A DNA stretch of 64,000 nucleotides from Neckera pumila (Eukaryota; Streptophyta; Bryopsida; Hypnales; Neckeraceae): positions 15,950,065 to 16,014,064 of the forward strand of contig OZ018416.1 in assembly GCA_963969595.1 (NCBI GenBank), read 5' to 3'. The first letter of the stretch is position 1. Each line of letters starts with the position of its first letter. The notes below the pieces were generated by a model that saw only the letters and a list, made by a program, of their open reading frames with translations, had not been told where the DNA came from and did no database searches. Position numbers and translations under genes: made by a program. Below are positions 24,480 to 36,400 of this stretch, in pieces.

Positions 24480-25086
24480 CTGCAGTCAATGAGGACAAAT
24501 CCCCTTTAGAAACAAGTGCATGAAGAAGATAAATCAGGATCAATCAAACGCACAGAACTATGCACGGTCTAAAATAAAGTACCTGTCAAAATGTCTTCTG
24601 CGAACCTCGTCCCTTCTGATTCCACGACTGTCGCAGTCAAACAACCCCTCTGTCCATTGGCCCCATCGTCTGATTCCAGCGTTCCACGGTCAGAGGCTAT
24701 TTGAACAATGTCGCGATAAAGAAATGAGTGTGCTTCCCACGCGGTCGGTACCATGGACCGCCTGCTACTCGCCAAATGGCGCGTTTGTCTAGCATGAAAA
24801 TCCGGCAAACACAATAGTTTCTCAAATCTACTCCGCATAGAAACCATGTCAGCATACGTATATCCCGGGTGTGGGACAGCAACTAATGGATTCACCTTCG
24901 GATTAGCTGCATCAGGACTCATTTCCGTGAGGTCCGCCATTGTATCGTCCATAATATTGTCCGGCATATCTACGCGCGGTGCAACATCAGGTGCCTCAGG
25001 CAACGAGAGATCTCCCGATGCAATAGTAATAGGCTCCTTCCCCTTGGACTCCTACGGGCCAGAAGTAGGAGCATGTTCATCCAGGA

Positions 25087-25577
25087 TCGGGAGATCTCTC
25101 GTTGCTCCAAGGCCCCACTCCGGCCTCGAAGGTATGTCATGTGAGGACTCTACGATGGGAGGCACTATGTCTTTGACTACGTCCTTGGGCAGGAGCACCT
25201 CCACCCTCTACTAAACAGCTAACAAGAATGGACGCCGCCTTGGTCGCTTTAGGAGTCCCCGTCTCAGAAACCTGTGGTTCGGACGGTGTAGGAGAGGACA
25301 TATTGGGTCCCGCCTTAACTGCATCCTGCTCAGGGGCTAGCGTCGGATTACGCGACAGGACGATATCCAGCCTCCGCTTTGATCTCAACTCATTGCACGG
25401 AGCTGATTGGACCAGAACCACCGCAGAGCTTGAGCCCACCCTCGGCTTGATTGTGCCTATCTTCTTCGCCGACCGTCGCGCCACTCTTTGTGCGGACTCA
25501 TCCTGCCAGTAAAACACATAAGATGTTCTCAGCAGATGATTATGTGCAATGCGGAACAGTCAGCGGGAGATCTCCCG
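25087..25577. promoter_or_regulatory. Palindrome copies around exon 4 of gene L
   Basis: CGGGAGATCTCCCG at 25564 lies in the 97-bp intron between exons 3 and 4. CGGGAGATCTCTCG at 25087 and a related copy at about 25003 are the only copies that appear to lie in coding sequence. Confidence 0.7.
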
Positions 25578-27521
25578 ATGATTAGGTACGATAACTGACC
25601 TTTCTGCTTGGACCAGTCCCCACGTCACTGCTCACATGCTCCAAGTATTTCGAGGCACGAGGGGTACTTGCGGTATTTTGTGGATTACGAGTCTGAACTT
25701 CCTCTTCCTCGTGATCACTCTCTGTGCGAGAGGAAGTAACATCCTTCTCCGAATCGTTGCCCTCCCGTTCCGCCTCGATTTTGGGGGGCTGCTCGTCTGC
25801 TGCATCGTCCTCATCAACTTCGTCGCCGTCTCCCGGTCCCTCCTCATCTTCCTCGTCTCCGTCTCCTCCACCTTCCTCATCTTCCTCTTCGTTCTTTTCC
25901 TCCTGAGGAACATAGCCTTTGGTATGAATCTGCTCCCATATCTGTCGGGCGACCAATATTGCCTTGGACTGTGCCTCGGAGAGTTAAACGACTTCGATGA
26001 CCTTGATTTCTTTCGCCTGACACCATTGATGAAGCAAATTTTAGTGCGATGGACATTGACTGAATTGCGGAGAGAAATGCGGAAGAAAATAGAACGTGGC
26101 TTACCAATCCAAGAGAAGTGAAGTCTGGACCGCCATTCACGTTGACCATGATCATATTATCGGACATGTGGTTACGGAAAATGGCGATCGCCGAGGCAAT
26201 TGAGAACCAAGGCATATTCGACCTCCTGTACAATGTGTCTACTTCGTCCAGATCTCTGGAGAAATAGACAGCAGACATCTCGACAACGCTCGAGAAGAAA
26301 TTGTGGAAGCTGCTCGTTGGACCGTGGTCCGGGTCGTAGGCAAAGAGCATGACCAGATACACAGTGTAATTTGATCTGGTAACTGGATGCGGGAAGCCAT
26401 CTGCCTTGTCCGGAATGTAATGAACTACATGCCAGTCCCAGAGGCGGACTTTCATATCTTACCGCCGCCTCTCCAGGTGTGCGAGAATAGCATGCAATCC
26501 AGCACCATCCGTGATTAGAACTCCTGGGGAACGAGCTCTCACAAGGCGTCGATCCGTATCCTTGTATTCGAGGGCATCGAATACCTGGCACAAATTCCGG
26601 TTCTCCAGAAATTTTGCACAAGCGCCGCCGCTGGTCATTTCGAAGAGAAACCAGAAGTACATGTGGGTCTTTGCTTCACCTCGCCATGCCTTTACGGAAG
26701 GTTCTGATAGAATCTTGCTGATGTCCCAGCATTTCTTGTCCATGACTTTGCAGAGGTAATCCTTTTCAAAGTCCTTGGCAACCCATTTCTCGACCTCCTC
26801 TGTATGGGCGTGCATGAAATTCTGCCACATCTTTGTCACCGCCTCTGGACAGTTCTTTGGATCGTGAGTTTTGTTCAAAGCCTTTGTACGACCCTCCAGC
26901 CACTCTAGCCCCAACTTGGTGGCCATGCTCTTATTCGTCCACCACTCCACTTGCTCTCGGGTGATCTTCTTCTCAGCCGCGAATGTATCCCACTCTTGTG
27001 CCGTGTAGGGAGAGTACTCTGGCTTCTTGCTCGGAAGGGGGTGCTGCCTGTAGTGGCACATGAGCTCGTTCTTCATGGCCCTTAGCTTCTTCTCCCGACC
27101 TGCTGCCACGACCATCGGAGTGACTGGCATTCCCATGATATCGAGATTGATAGCCGTTTTCTTCACGCAGACGATTCCCTCTTCCACCTAGCCAGCCAAG
27201 TAGTTTAAGTCCTCATCTCGCAATCCCCACAAGGGCTTGAAGTCCGAGTATGCCAGCGGCTTACGGATGCCCTTTGCTTTCGGTCCGTTACCGTCTGGAA
27301 GCTTTCTGCTTAGAAAGTCCTTGTCAATCTGAATCCAGCGGTTGAAGTCCTCATCCTTCTCGATGAAGAGCAGCAGGATTTTTAAATACGGATTGTCTAC
27401 ATTCTTGAACCCAGTGAAGATTGAAGACATCACAGCATAGAATCCCTGCATCACAACGCCGACATCGCGGGTTTTAATAGGAGTTCTCGGGAAATCCGCA
27501 GTTAATGAAACTACATTTCAT

Positions 27522-27804
27522 CGGGATATTTCCCGTTGATGCTCTGACTGGAGGTTATGCTCTCAAGAAAGAGAAAAAATTTTGCTCAAAGCCTTCGAGA
27601 ACTCAATTCAGTTGATGGACATTTAGATCTCTCTCAACTAGTAGGAGGAATACTATGAGCCTTGGGAGTTCTCTCGGTGGTGTATTCAATGGGAGATCTC
27701 CCGCTAATTTTAGGGAAGGGAGAACCATTATATAAGCATTGATTACCATGAGCCTATACACATTGCAACTTCTCTAGGTGGTGATTTCATCGGGAGATCT
27801 CCCG
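27522..27804. promoter_or_regulatory. Three palindromes in the first intron of gene L
   Basis: CGGGATATTTCCCG at 27522, GGGAGATCTCCCG at 27691 and CGGGAGATCTCCCG at 27791 all lie in the intron 27446-27869. Confidence 0.85.
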
Positions 27805-29253
27805 CTGAATTTCAAGAAGGGACAACTATCATACAAGCAAGGATTCTACTGTTGTTCCGTAACACTTACGAGGTACGCTGCTGAGTGCGCTCGTCCTCCA
27901 TATGACGGGTGAGGGGACCCCAAGTCTTTCCACTTTACTCTAGCGTGCGCAAGCTGCTGTGCGAATCTCTGCTCCTTCTGCTTACCAGCGAGGTTCTAGT
28001 TGAGGGCTCTCGAGAGGTGAACGATGTCATTCTTTTTGGTCTCATATGACGCCCAAATGGGAATGATGTTGAACGTTGAAGCGTCAGCCTTATCGGCCTC
28101 ACTGGTATGGTTATTCTCCACCAAATCTTTATGCGCTACAACAGTATGCTGACCATCAATAATGTAGTAGTGCGATTTGGTGGTCATGCTCTCCTTCTTT
28201 GGACAGTTCGCCCAGAACTCTACCAAGTTCTCCGGTCCATATGGTCCTCTCTTTAAAGGCAGAACAGTAATGTATTGGTTCTCCGAGTGGAAATCGTTAT
28301 CCACAAGAACCTTGTTCTTAATTCCTTTGAGCCGACCCTGGTCAATTGCTCTGTACACGAGATCCCCGGCAGTAGCTTTGTGGAGGAACTTGTAGTGCAC
28401 ACGCAGGAGTTCACCTTTCGCATTCGCTAGTGGCTTCCTATCCCATTTGTACATTGGCTTAAAAACCTGATTGTAGAGCTTGTTAATTTCTTTAATTTCA
28501 CCAGGCTCGAGCTTGCTGACTTCAGCCTCTGTCATGTTCACCGCCTGGGCAATAGTCAGCGGGGCGGCCTTCTTCTTCTTTTTACCCTTGCCCTTTGCAT
28601 CTGCTTCCTCCACAATCTCATCCCCTGGTCCACCCGCTATGGCTTTCCTCTTCTTCTGCTTCTTCTGAGTAGAAGGCGTTGAAGCTGTAGCAACTACGGG
28701 CACTATAGCAGTATTGGACTCGCCACGGCTGTCGTCTATAACGACCCACTCGTTGGCTATCTCCGTTGGTGTCTAGGAATGTGATCCATCTGGCTTGTCT
28801 AGAAAACCTTTTACTGTCATTGTCTCACACATCTGTGGATCCATAGTGGCGTAGTCCAGGATCAAGCCGTATGTTCTCGCTTCCTGCTTTTTGGGCACCA
28901 TTTCCCGGACAATGGCGAGGACGGTACAGTTGTCGAGTCCTTGCAGCTCCAAGACGTCTAACCCAGTTGTCGTGTGACCCTTGCCATCGAAAGATAGCTT
29001 AGGACATATGATCGCTGCTGCTCCTGCTTGGTATATCCACTCAAGGCCCCACGCTGTTACTTTTCGGCAGCAACGAAACACAACTCCGGGAATGTTGTCA
29101 CCGATGTACTGGAACGCATGCACCACTGAATCGATGAACTTGTATAGCCTGATGGGTGACAATTCGGGAGGCAGTTCGTTCGATGTATTCACTCTGTGCA
29201 ATGCCACATGATTGTCAGGCGGCCGATTCATGCTTGCACCTGTTAGTTTTCAT

Positions 29254-29649
29254 CGGGATTAATCCCGTTGATAGTCCTTGCCGTCGGACTCTACATCGTT
29301 CCTTGACTGCATCCATTCACCATATTCAACGGGAGATCTCCCGATGATTCTTGTTATTGGGTGACGGCTGAATCAGCAACTTTCTTATGACACTGATCTC
29401 TCTTTTGCTATTGCACTGATTATTATTTTTGCAAAAAATCAACGGGAAATCTCCCGTTGATTTCTTGTTTTTACAGACCACTCTCAATTTACAGTGCATA
29501 CTATACTGTCGACAGAAACCGTAGGATCCTTGAGTTGCGGTTCAACTTCAATGTGGTCATTCCACTTCCTCATTTCCCTGAGCACTTTAGTTAGAATCTA
29601 CTATGATCATCGGGAGAATTCCCGCTGTTATTGGTCGGGAGAAATCCCG
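29254..29649. promoter_or_regulatory. Cluster of five palindromes 5' of gene L
   Basis: Copies at 29254, 29330, 29443, 29611 and 29636, all with CGGG...CCCG arms. They lie just upstream of the 29231 ATG, in the 5' region or a 5' intron. Confidence 0.8.
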
Positions 29650-29763
29650 CTGTTTTTTGGTTCGTTGCTTCGCTTTCTACTCTATGATTTCCCATTCGAT
29701 TGCGCGGTTATAGGGCATTTTCAAGTTTCTGCGTGTACTCTGGACTACTGTGCTTACTACAGT

Positions 29764-30160
29764 GAATTACAAACAAACAAACAAACAAACAAGCACAATA
29801 ACGACCACAATAACAAGCAACAAACACAAACACAAACAACATTAAACAACCAGTACATCGCTGACAAATACAAAAATTGCTGAGGAACAAACAACCACAA
29901 AAACGCAATCAAACAATCATACAACCACAGTAACAACCACAGAAACAACCAGCAAACAAAAACAGCCACAAAAACACAAACAACCACGAAATTGCAATCA
30001 CAGAAAAAAAAAAAGAGCGATAACAACCACAGATTGAAACAACAAGCAACCATAAAAACAGGCACAAAAACAACCACAAAAACAACAACCACAATACAAC
30101 AAACAAACAACTACAAAAACGCTCACAAACAAACAATAGACAACCACAAATTAAACAATT
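29764..30160. repeat. AC-rich low-complexity tract
   Basis: Degenerate CAAA/ACAACCACA repeats for about 400 bp. Long minus-strand frames over it (Val/Cys/Phe rich) are compositional shadows. Confidence 0.85.
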
Positions 30161-30173
30161 AACGTAATCTTAC

Positions 30174-30223
30174 GAGTCATTCCAGAATGCTTCGGTTACT
30201 TCGGCTGCCGATGATGTTGCCAT
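30174..30223 (-). CDS. Candidate first coding exon, 50 bp
   Basis: ATG at 30223 gives MATSSAAEVTEAFWNDS and runs straight into a good donor, GTAAGATT. It could be the first exon of gene L, with the palindrome cluster lying in the following intron. The phase does not fit the 29231 ATG frame through the nearest acceptor (ACTAACAG at 29240), so another acceptor or exon would be needed. Confidence 0.35.
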
Positions 30224-31655
30224 GAGGATCTCCTCGTGCCGCCAGAAGATGGTGCTATTTGTCGAGAAGGACCCCCTTGCCTCGTTTTTTGTTGATCACT
30301 ACTTCCTGCACAGTCCAAAGTTTGGCTTAACACACGTTGAATAACCCCTCCAAAACACACCCCACACACATCCCTACACACCGCGCACAAAGCTACCCAC
30401 ACCACGCACAGGTTCCAGCATAGCACGAATAGGTTTGAAACGCACACAACGGACAGATACCTAACCCATAACACACACCCAAAATTCAAATTTTGACCGC
30501 CACATCATCGACCCTGTCATTCAACCAGAGTTCATCATTCAACCAGAGTTCATCTCAATTGAACTATGACCTCGTAAATCATTGTCTTACAAAAGACAAA
30601 AACAAAGAAAACACTCCAATTTCAACTGCGTTGCAATTGACGTAATTTCCCGCTACCAATTTCTTGCTCCACCTCTACTTCAAAAAAAAACAAATATCCG
30701 AGGCAGAAGAAGATGCAATGCTCCCAATGTGCAGAAGACATTACATTGCTAGACGACTGTCAGTATCGGTACTGCTTGACCAGATACTCAATAAAAGATT
30801 ACTGAACTGACTTAAAACCTAGTTATCTTTTCAGTGTAGAGCAAGCCAACACCCCTTCAAACATCTCATGACATCGCGTCTCTGATTTTTGTAGTGAGTG
30901 CCTCACACAGACAACCTGCTTGTTCAAAATTACAATTTGTTCCTACAACGCATAAATGGAGTGCTCATACCTTGCGGGCGCGCGGAACTCTCCAACTCCA
31001 CGATGGCAGCGGGGTGTCAATGCAGGGTGGCTGCGCCCCAACTCCGATATCGGAGGACAGAACTAGCGCGTAGCGGGCCAGACTCAGGGTGCCTGCGACA
31101 ATTGCCACCACGCGAGCCGCTCACGTTGCAACGGGAGAAACAATGACGACGCTTCGTGGGAGAGCATGGGAGGAGGACCCTGAGCAACGGGAGAAGGCAA
31201 CAAGGTGCGGCAATGATGGCGCGCCGCCTGCAAGGGGGCTGCTCTGACAGGGTGGGATGAATTGACCTCGGGCAATCTGGGGTCATCATGAATGGGATCC
31301 TACTTACTATGTAAGTGGGGGGTAATAAGCTGAAATTACTACGAGGGGGTGGGGGGGTAATCTCATACGTGGCAAAATCATGTAGCCATTTGGGGATGGA
31401 AAGAATTTTCATCTACGAGTTCATTCAAATCTGATGATTTCATTTCAATTTTGTTCATTACTAGCTATCATTTGATACCGACATCGTCATTTTTTTACCC
31501 CCAAAAAAGTTAAAAAATAAATAGTAAGTTCTAAACGTTCACCAATAGATGAAATTTTGTTGCCCAAAAAAAAAGGTAATATAGTGAAGTTACTGCGAGG
31601 GGATGAAATACCCTAAAATAGGTAGGGGCTCCAGTCATCACGTTTTCTACAACCT
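30224..31655. other. Interior of the 18.9-kb element, no gene recognised
   Basis: Includes a GC-rich patch at about 31.0-31.3 kb with short frames on both strands and no recognisable product. No palindrome copies seen. Confidence 0.5.
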
Positions 31656-32798
31656 TTAACCCCTAAATGCCCAAGGCACGCAATTTGGGTGTCCACAATA
31701 TTCAAAAGTTAAATTAAAATCTAGCAAACCTACTATTCTTAGTAGTTTCTATTTTTTGAATATTCTTTGTAGAAGTCTACTTTTAGCATCAAAAACCTAA
31801 TATGAAAAATGCAATCCATATTTTTTATTTTCTGATTTGAGATTTTGTACGAGGGTGTCCACTGCAATTTGCAAATGAAAATTAAGCATTTTCCTCTTCA
31901 AAATTTTTTTCCTAAATTATTAGCTCAAATTTCTGACTTAAAGAATAAAAAATCTAAATCCAAACTGCAGCCAATCATTTTTAGTTACAGAGATTCAAAG
32001 CCAAGAACTCTAGTCATTACAAGTGAGTCAATTGCAAAAGTACTTGGTTTCTTCCCACTAAATGCACATGTCTTGCAATCTATACGGTCAAAGTTTCAAA
32101 GAATTCTTTGACACATTCTTAACCCCTAAGTGCTCAAGTGACCATTTTATGGTCGTTGTTGACTTTAGGCCAAATTTTCGGCCAAAAAAAAAACTTTTTT
32201 TCAACTTTTTTTTTTTTCCTCCAAAAGATTGGGTTATTTGACAATATTTATACTCAAAATTCAGATCGCTACGATCAAACAAAAATTATATTAAGAGAAA
32301 AAGCACAAAGTGTACAGTTTTGCCTAGTGTTGAAAAACTTACTATTTGGGGAAAGTATTGGTGTTATCATTATTAGATCTCATGCATTTTTACACAAATC
32401 AATAGAAACCACAATTTTGACCAATCAAAAAAAAATTCAAATGCTAAAAATAGAAATTGTATTTTTGGTGAATTTTTGAAGTTATATCTTCAAAATTCAT
32501 TTAAAAAAAATCTAAAAGTTAATTTATAATTTTGACCGTACAGATGCTTTCTATTTTTTGTGCTTCACATTATCTTCTTTGATGCAAACTTCAGAAAAGT
32601 TTTAGAACTTATATTTTATAACACATTTGTATTTTGTCCAAACCCCTTGGACTTTTAGGGGTTAAAGAAGTCTAGTATAAGATCCTATTGTTAGAGTGCC
32701 AAAAAAATAATTTCTTATGTTCAGGGTCTCTTTGCTATAGACATGGCAAGTTAAGAATGGTTTTGACAGAAAACACCCTTCGTCTTCTAGGGTTTAAA
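31656..32798. mobile_element. piggyBac-like MITE, carrying another copy inside
   Basis: Begins TTAACCCCTAAATGCCC and ends in a worn TCTTCTAGGGTTTAA. Its body matches the complement of the 21122 copy. It is split at TTAA by the 32117-32664 copy. Confidence 0.7.
32117..32664. mobile_element. piggyBac-like MITE nested in the 31656 copy
   Basis: TTAACCCCTAAGTGCTC at the left and GGACTTTTAGGGGTTAA at the right, with TTAA on each side. Removing it restores host sequence ACACATTCTTAAAGAAGTCTAG, which matches uninterrupted copies. Confidence 0.8.
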
Positions 32799-33869
32799 GT
32801 GAAGAAAACAAGTTTCGCAGCACCTTCTATGACTACTATTTTTCACTTTCAATGTTCTTAACTTCATATTCTTACATCCAAGCTTTTGCATTGAGAACTT
32901 TTCATATGGTCTGAAATTGAGTTTTGAATGTAGAACTAGAAATGTAGGGAAAAAGCACATCATTTCTATCATCCATGGAAGGGGTCATGAAAGGTGTGTC
33001 CAAGATAATTGAACAAAAAAATAACTCATTAACAACTCTAAGATAGAATTGAATGAAGGAAATTCCAACGGTGAGATTGTTCTACCAACCATATCTGACA
33101 AAGTCATTAATTATTTCTTGAGAAATTGTAATATGGATTGCATTTGAAAATGAATCGTACATGTTAATTTTTTCTAAGACATGTGTAGATGACCCCCCCC
33201 CCCCAAAAAAAAACTATAACCTCCTCATATTTAATCCAAATGCAATGCATCAAGGCTTCTATGTACACAAAAACGTAATCTTCTAGAAAACAAATTCAGA
33301 AAATTATTTTTAAATTCACTTTATATTAATTTCTTACATAACCTTGAGCCATGAACCCTAAGCCATAAACCCTTCTTTTGGATAACACAAAACCCAAACC
33401 CAGAACCCCTAAACCCTTTTTAGTAGCCAAAAATTGGAGACAGTTTCCTTAACAAAAGATTAAAGCTTATTTAAAAGAAAAAGAACCCTAAACCGAAAAT
33501 GGAATTACATGTAGTTCATCTCTATAAACGAATATATGTATTTGCCTTTAAGGATAATAGAAAAGATAGATTACAATGCTATACTTATTATTAGGTACTA
33601 TAGAACTTTATAACAAAGAAAAGGTTTTTAATTTCTTTATTCTTTTGGCCCAACCAACCACCCTCTAAGTCTGTACTAAGTATATCAAAAGGGAGTACTG
33701 AAGGCTTCAATATAATAGAAATTATATCGAGCAGTGTACCAACCGTGAATTAGTAGGATTTATGGTACAAAGTTCAGCAAATCCACTTAGCAACACATCG
33801 AGTACATTTACAGTTGCTTTGAAAAAGCTAAAAAACCTCCATTTTCAAGTTAGTGAACGAAAATCTGTA
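32799..33869. other. AT-rich spacer in the element
   Basis: Scattered CCCTAA-like words at about 33.35-33.42 kb and 33.48 kb. No gene seen. Confidence 0.45.
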
Positions 33870-33924
33870 ACCCCGAACCCTAAACCCTGAACCCTAAACC
33901 CTAAAACCCTAAAACCCTAAACTG
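33870..33924. repeat. Interstitial plant telomere-type repeat
   Basis: About eight variants of CCCTAAA (CCCTAAA, CCCTGAA, CCCTAAAA) in a row, directly next to the left side of a MITE. Confidence 0.8.
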
Positions 33925-34804
33925 CTATTTCTAGTACAAGTACCAAATTTTTGAAAAATATCATTTTTTGACACATGTAACCGTAGGATCTTGAATTACT
34001 CTAGTTTGAGAATATGTGGGAAAAATTTCAGAAATTTTCACCGTGTAGATTGCACAATAATAGCATTTGAAGTGGCAAAAATCCTTTTTTGACCACTGCG
34101 AAAATCCGGGCAGTTGCACTTCACAAGGTCAGATCGTTATGAAAAAATGTCCAAAATGGTTGTGCTTCTTTGGTTTCATTCATTAGGGCAAGTTGGCTAC
34201 ATACATAAAAAAGTTCAGATCATTTGGAGTTGTGCAACATATAGGAAGAAAATAGTAAGTAGAAAGAGTAGAGAATCATTCAAAATACTAAATTGTTAAT
34301 AAATAAGTTATAAAATTAAAAAATTCCAATCCAAATGGTTGAATTGCTATTATAAACAATCTACATCCAAGAGCATTATTTTTTTCCAAAAATATTGAAA
34401 TTTCAGTAAAATAAAGGACTTCAAAGTTATTTTTGGTGTAGGAATTCCATAATTGCCCGCAAACTAAAAAGCCTCATAACTTTTTTTTTCAACTATTGAA
34501 ATGCAATGATTCAAAGCTTTTTGAGTACATATAAATTTGAAGAACAAATTTCAAATTTTATTTTTATTTAAAAGTGTTTTTTTCAGATCTGTCCAAACTG
34601 CCCAAGTTGAAAGAAAAGTAACATATTATGCAATAACTTTTTACTCATATTTTAGAACGTCATGATATTTGTGCATATGAAAGATATTTCTAGTACCCAC
34701 ATTGTATTAAAATTCCAGCCCAAAATATGCAAAGCTCCACTCTCACGTACCTGCCCAAAAAAGTTATAAGTCGGTCAAACGCAGTCCGGCCCTTTAGGAG
34801 TTAA
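33925..34804. mobile_element. piggyBac-like MITE with its left end replaced by telomere-type repeats
   Basis: Ends GGCCCTTTAGGAGTTAA. The body parallels the 53036-54863 copy (CTATTTCTAGTACAAGTACC and onward), but the expected TTAACCCCTAAAGG start is missing; CCCTAAA units stand there instead. Confidence 0.7.
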
Positions 34805-35139
34805 TGTGGAGTCCTGATCCCAAGAAATGCCAATCCCGCAGCTTCAACGGATCCTCTACAGCGACGATGAATGTTGCACAGTTGTTGAATCTGAATGAGA
34901 TTCGAATTCAAAGACCGCACGTTTCCCTTCTCCAAATTTGAAGGCCTCAAATTTCGTGCAAAGGCACTCACGCGCGGCATTTCTGCATTCAATAAATCAG
35001 AACGAACAAGAATGCAGTCAACATTCCAAAATAATGACCGCATCTCAAGATTCTGCCTGGACACAATAGTGCATGGCTTTGAAGAGTGCACGTGCAGGTG
35101 GATCTTGTCCAAGTGAAAGCGGGAAACTGGAGCTCCCAC
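34805..35139 (-). pseudogene. Unidentified coding-like fragment
   Basis: A minus-strand frame of about 110 codons with mixed composition (LDKIHLHVHSSKPCTIVS, then ILVRSDLLNAEMPRVSAF) looks like real protein rather than AT-rich noise. I do not recognise it. It may be an exon captured by the element. Confidence 0.3.
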
Positions 35140-35859
35140 GTCTAGCCCAATATTGCAAATCCTCTGTTGTGTTTTCTCCCGTTTCGCCGGCAGGAGTTCA
35201 CATGAGTGAGGAGTGCCAATCGAGGAGCGTGGACACGGAGGTCTTGAGAAGTGACAGCGCTTGTGGGTCGTCGAGAGCTTGGCGATCCGTCGCGGTCCTT
35301 CATTTCTTCTCTAGGTATGAATTGCTTGAATCCCTACTTCCTCAGGTGCAGATCATCCAGAGCAGTTCAGTGGTTCGTGGGCAGTAGTGAATTTGTGAAG
35401 GAATAGTAACAGGGCAGCTGATAGCAGCAGTGACGAAGGGCCGGAAGGTCAACTTCTACAATTAACTAAATCCATTCGCAAATCAGGATTTGTTAGTTTG
35501 ATCTATGAACAATAGTAGCGTATCGCATGAGTGCTGTTTGATGAATTTGGATTAGTGTGCGCCATCTTGAAGTAATACAGCGTACTACCGTTTGCTTCGT
35601 CTTGGCATACTGCTGTAAGCGGCACTGCGCAGATCACTAGCAATGGCAGTTTCGAATGATAGTTTCTAATGTGATGATTGGCCTTGGTCACTGCGTCAAT
35701 GGACCAATAGACGAATTTATAAACCGTGACAGTGTAGACATCATCCTCCCGTATAGTATGCGTCCGTAGACTACGAGTATACACAATGTACGTAGTCAAC
35801 GCTGTATATGTACGTCGGGATGCTCCGACATCTGATGATCTCCTTTCTCTCGTTTATAT
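35140..35859. other. Spacer upstream of the palindrome satellite
   Basis: Normal base composition, no convincing frame or signal. Confidence 0.45.
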
Positions 35860-36147
35860 CATCGGGAGATCTCCCGCTGTTTGCATCGGGAGATCTCCCG
35901 CTGTTTACATCCGGAGATTTCCCGCTATTTCCATCGAGAGATTTCCCGCTGTTTTTAGCGGGAGAAATCCCGCTGTTTTCATCGGGAGATTTCCCGTTGT
36001 TTCCATCCGGAGATTTCCCGCTGTTTCCATCGGGAGATTTTCCGCTGTTTTCATCGGGAGATTTCCCGCTGTTCGCATCGGGTGATTTCCCGTTGTTGCC
36101 ATCGGGAGATTCCCCGTTGTTGCCATCGGGAGATTCCCCGTTGTTTT
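35860..36147. repeat. 24-bp satellite, 12 units, each with the element's palindrome
   Basis: Twelve consecutive 24-bp units of the form CATCGGGAGATTTCCCGCTG plus TTT(N). The central 14 bp is the palindrome CGGGAGATCTCCCG or a one- or two-base variant. Units 1 and 2 are perfect palindromes. It ends about 250 bp before the start of gene R. The 136-aa frame rich in SPDGNSGK on the other strand is a by-product of the 24-bp (8-codon) period. Confidence 0.95.
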
Positions 36148-36400
36148 TATGAGCTGCCCTGAGTTGGTCAGTGTGGGACATTATACATGATAGGAGCTAC
36201 CCTTAACCTTAGTCCACCGCAAGCGGAATTGCAATACTCCCAAATGATTGAGTCAGGTGATAAATGAGCACATCAATCCTTGCTGTCGGCGTCGTGTGCG
36301 TAGTTCATTTTTGACTTATATTCTGATATTCTTGTCTCCAGGATTACTCTTCATTCCCTGGTTCTGCTTTATTGCTTCTGGCTCCAGAGAGTCAGTGACA

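Larger units (their letters stand above)
23824..29231 (-). pseudogene. Element gene L: large protein with ParB-like DGQH motif and C-terminal FCP1-like HAD phosphatase domain
   Basis: Five exons inferred from splice borders that keep phase: 29231-27870, 27445-26105, 25968-25600, 25502-24583, 24479-23824, ending TGA; about 1550 codons. Near residue 375 IIDGQHTVVAH resembles the DGQHR motif of ParB/DndB-like domains. Exon 3 is acidic (E/D runs). The last exon holds VVLDLNGVL, RPGVTTFL, KPFFLKDL, LLIDDSPEKN and a PWLDGL tail, matching plant FCP1-like phosphatases, which use DLNG as well as DxDG. Interruptions: TAG at 28773, 27996, 27188, 25052 and 24286; TAA at 26459; a probable frameshift near 25.2 kb with TAGs at 25208 and 25211. 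The TAG at 24286 falls where relatives have Trp (vWSS). The linear order is convincing; that all exons form one gene is inference. Confidence 0.6.

Noticed and set aside
25632..25913. Second acidic/basic frame antisense and alternate to exon 3 of gene L
   Set aside because: Shadow of the Glu/Asp-rich exon; the exon frame joins its neighbours through good splice sites, this one does not.
26420..26462. Short intron removing the TAA at 26459 in gene L
   Set aside because: A GTAAGA donor is present, but the nearest acceptor would give a 38-nt intron, too short for plants, and the frame continues unchanged across the TAA.
29757..30110. Val/Cys/Phe-rich 117-aa frame resembling membrane protein
   Set aside because: Arises from the AC-rich low-complexity tract read on the other strand.
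35860..36147. CRISPR-like array of 24-bp units
   Set aside because: The units abut directly with no unique spacers and each is an internal palindrome; it is a satellite in plant nuclear DNA.
35771..36181. Frame of 136 aa rich in SPDGNSGK
   Set aside because: A product of the 24-bp period (eight codons) of the satellite; all other frames there are repetitive too.
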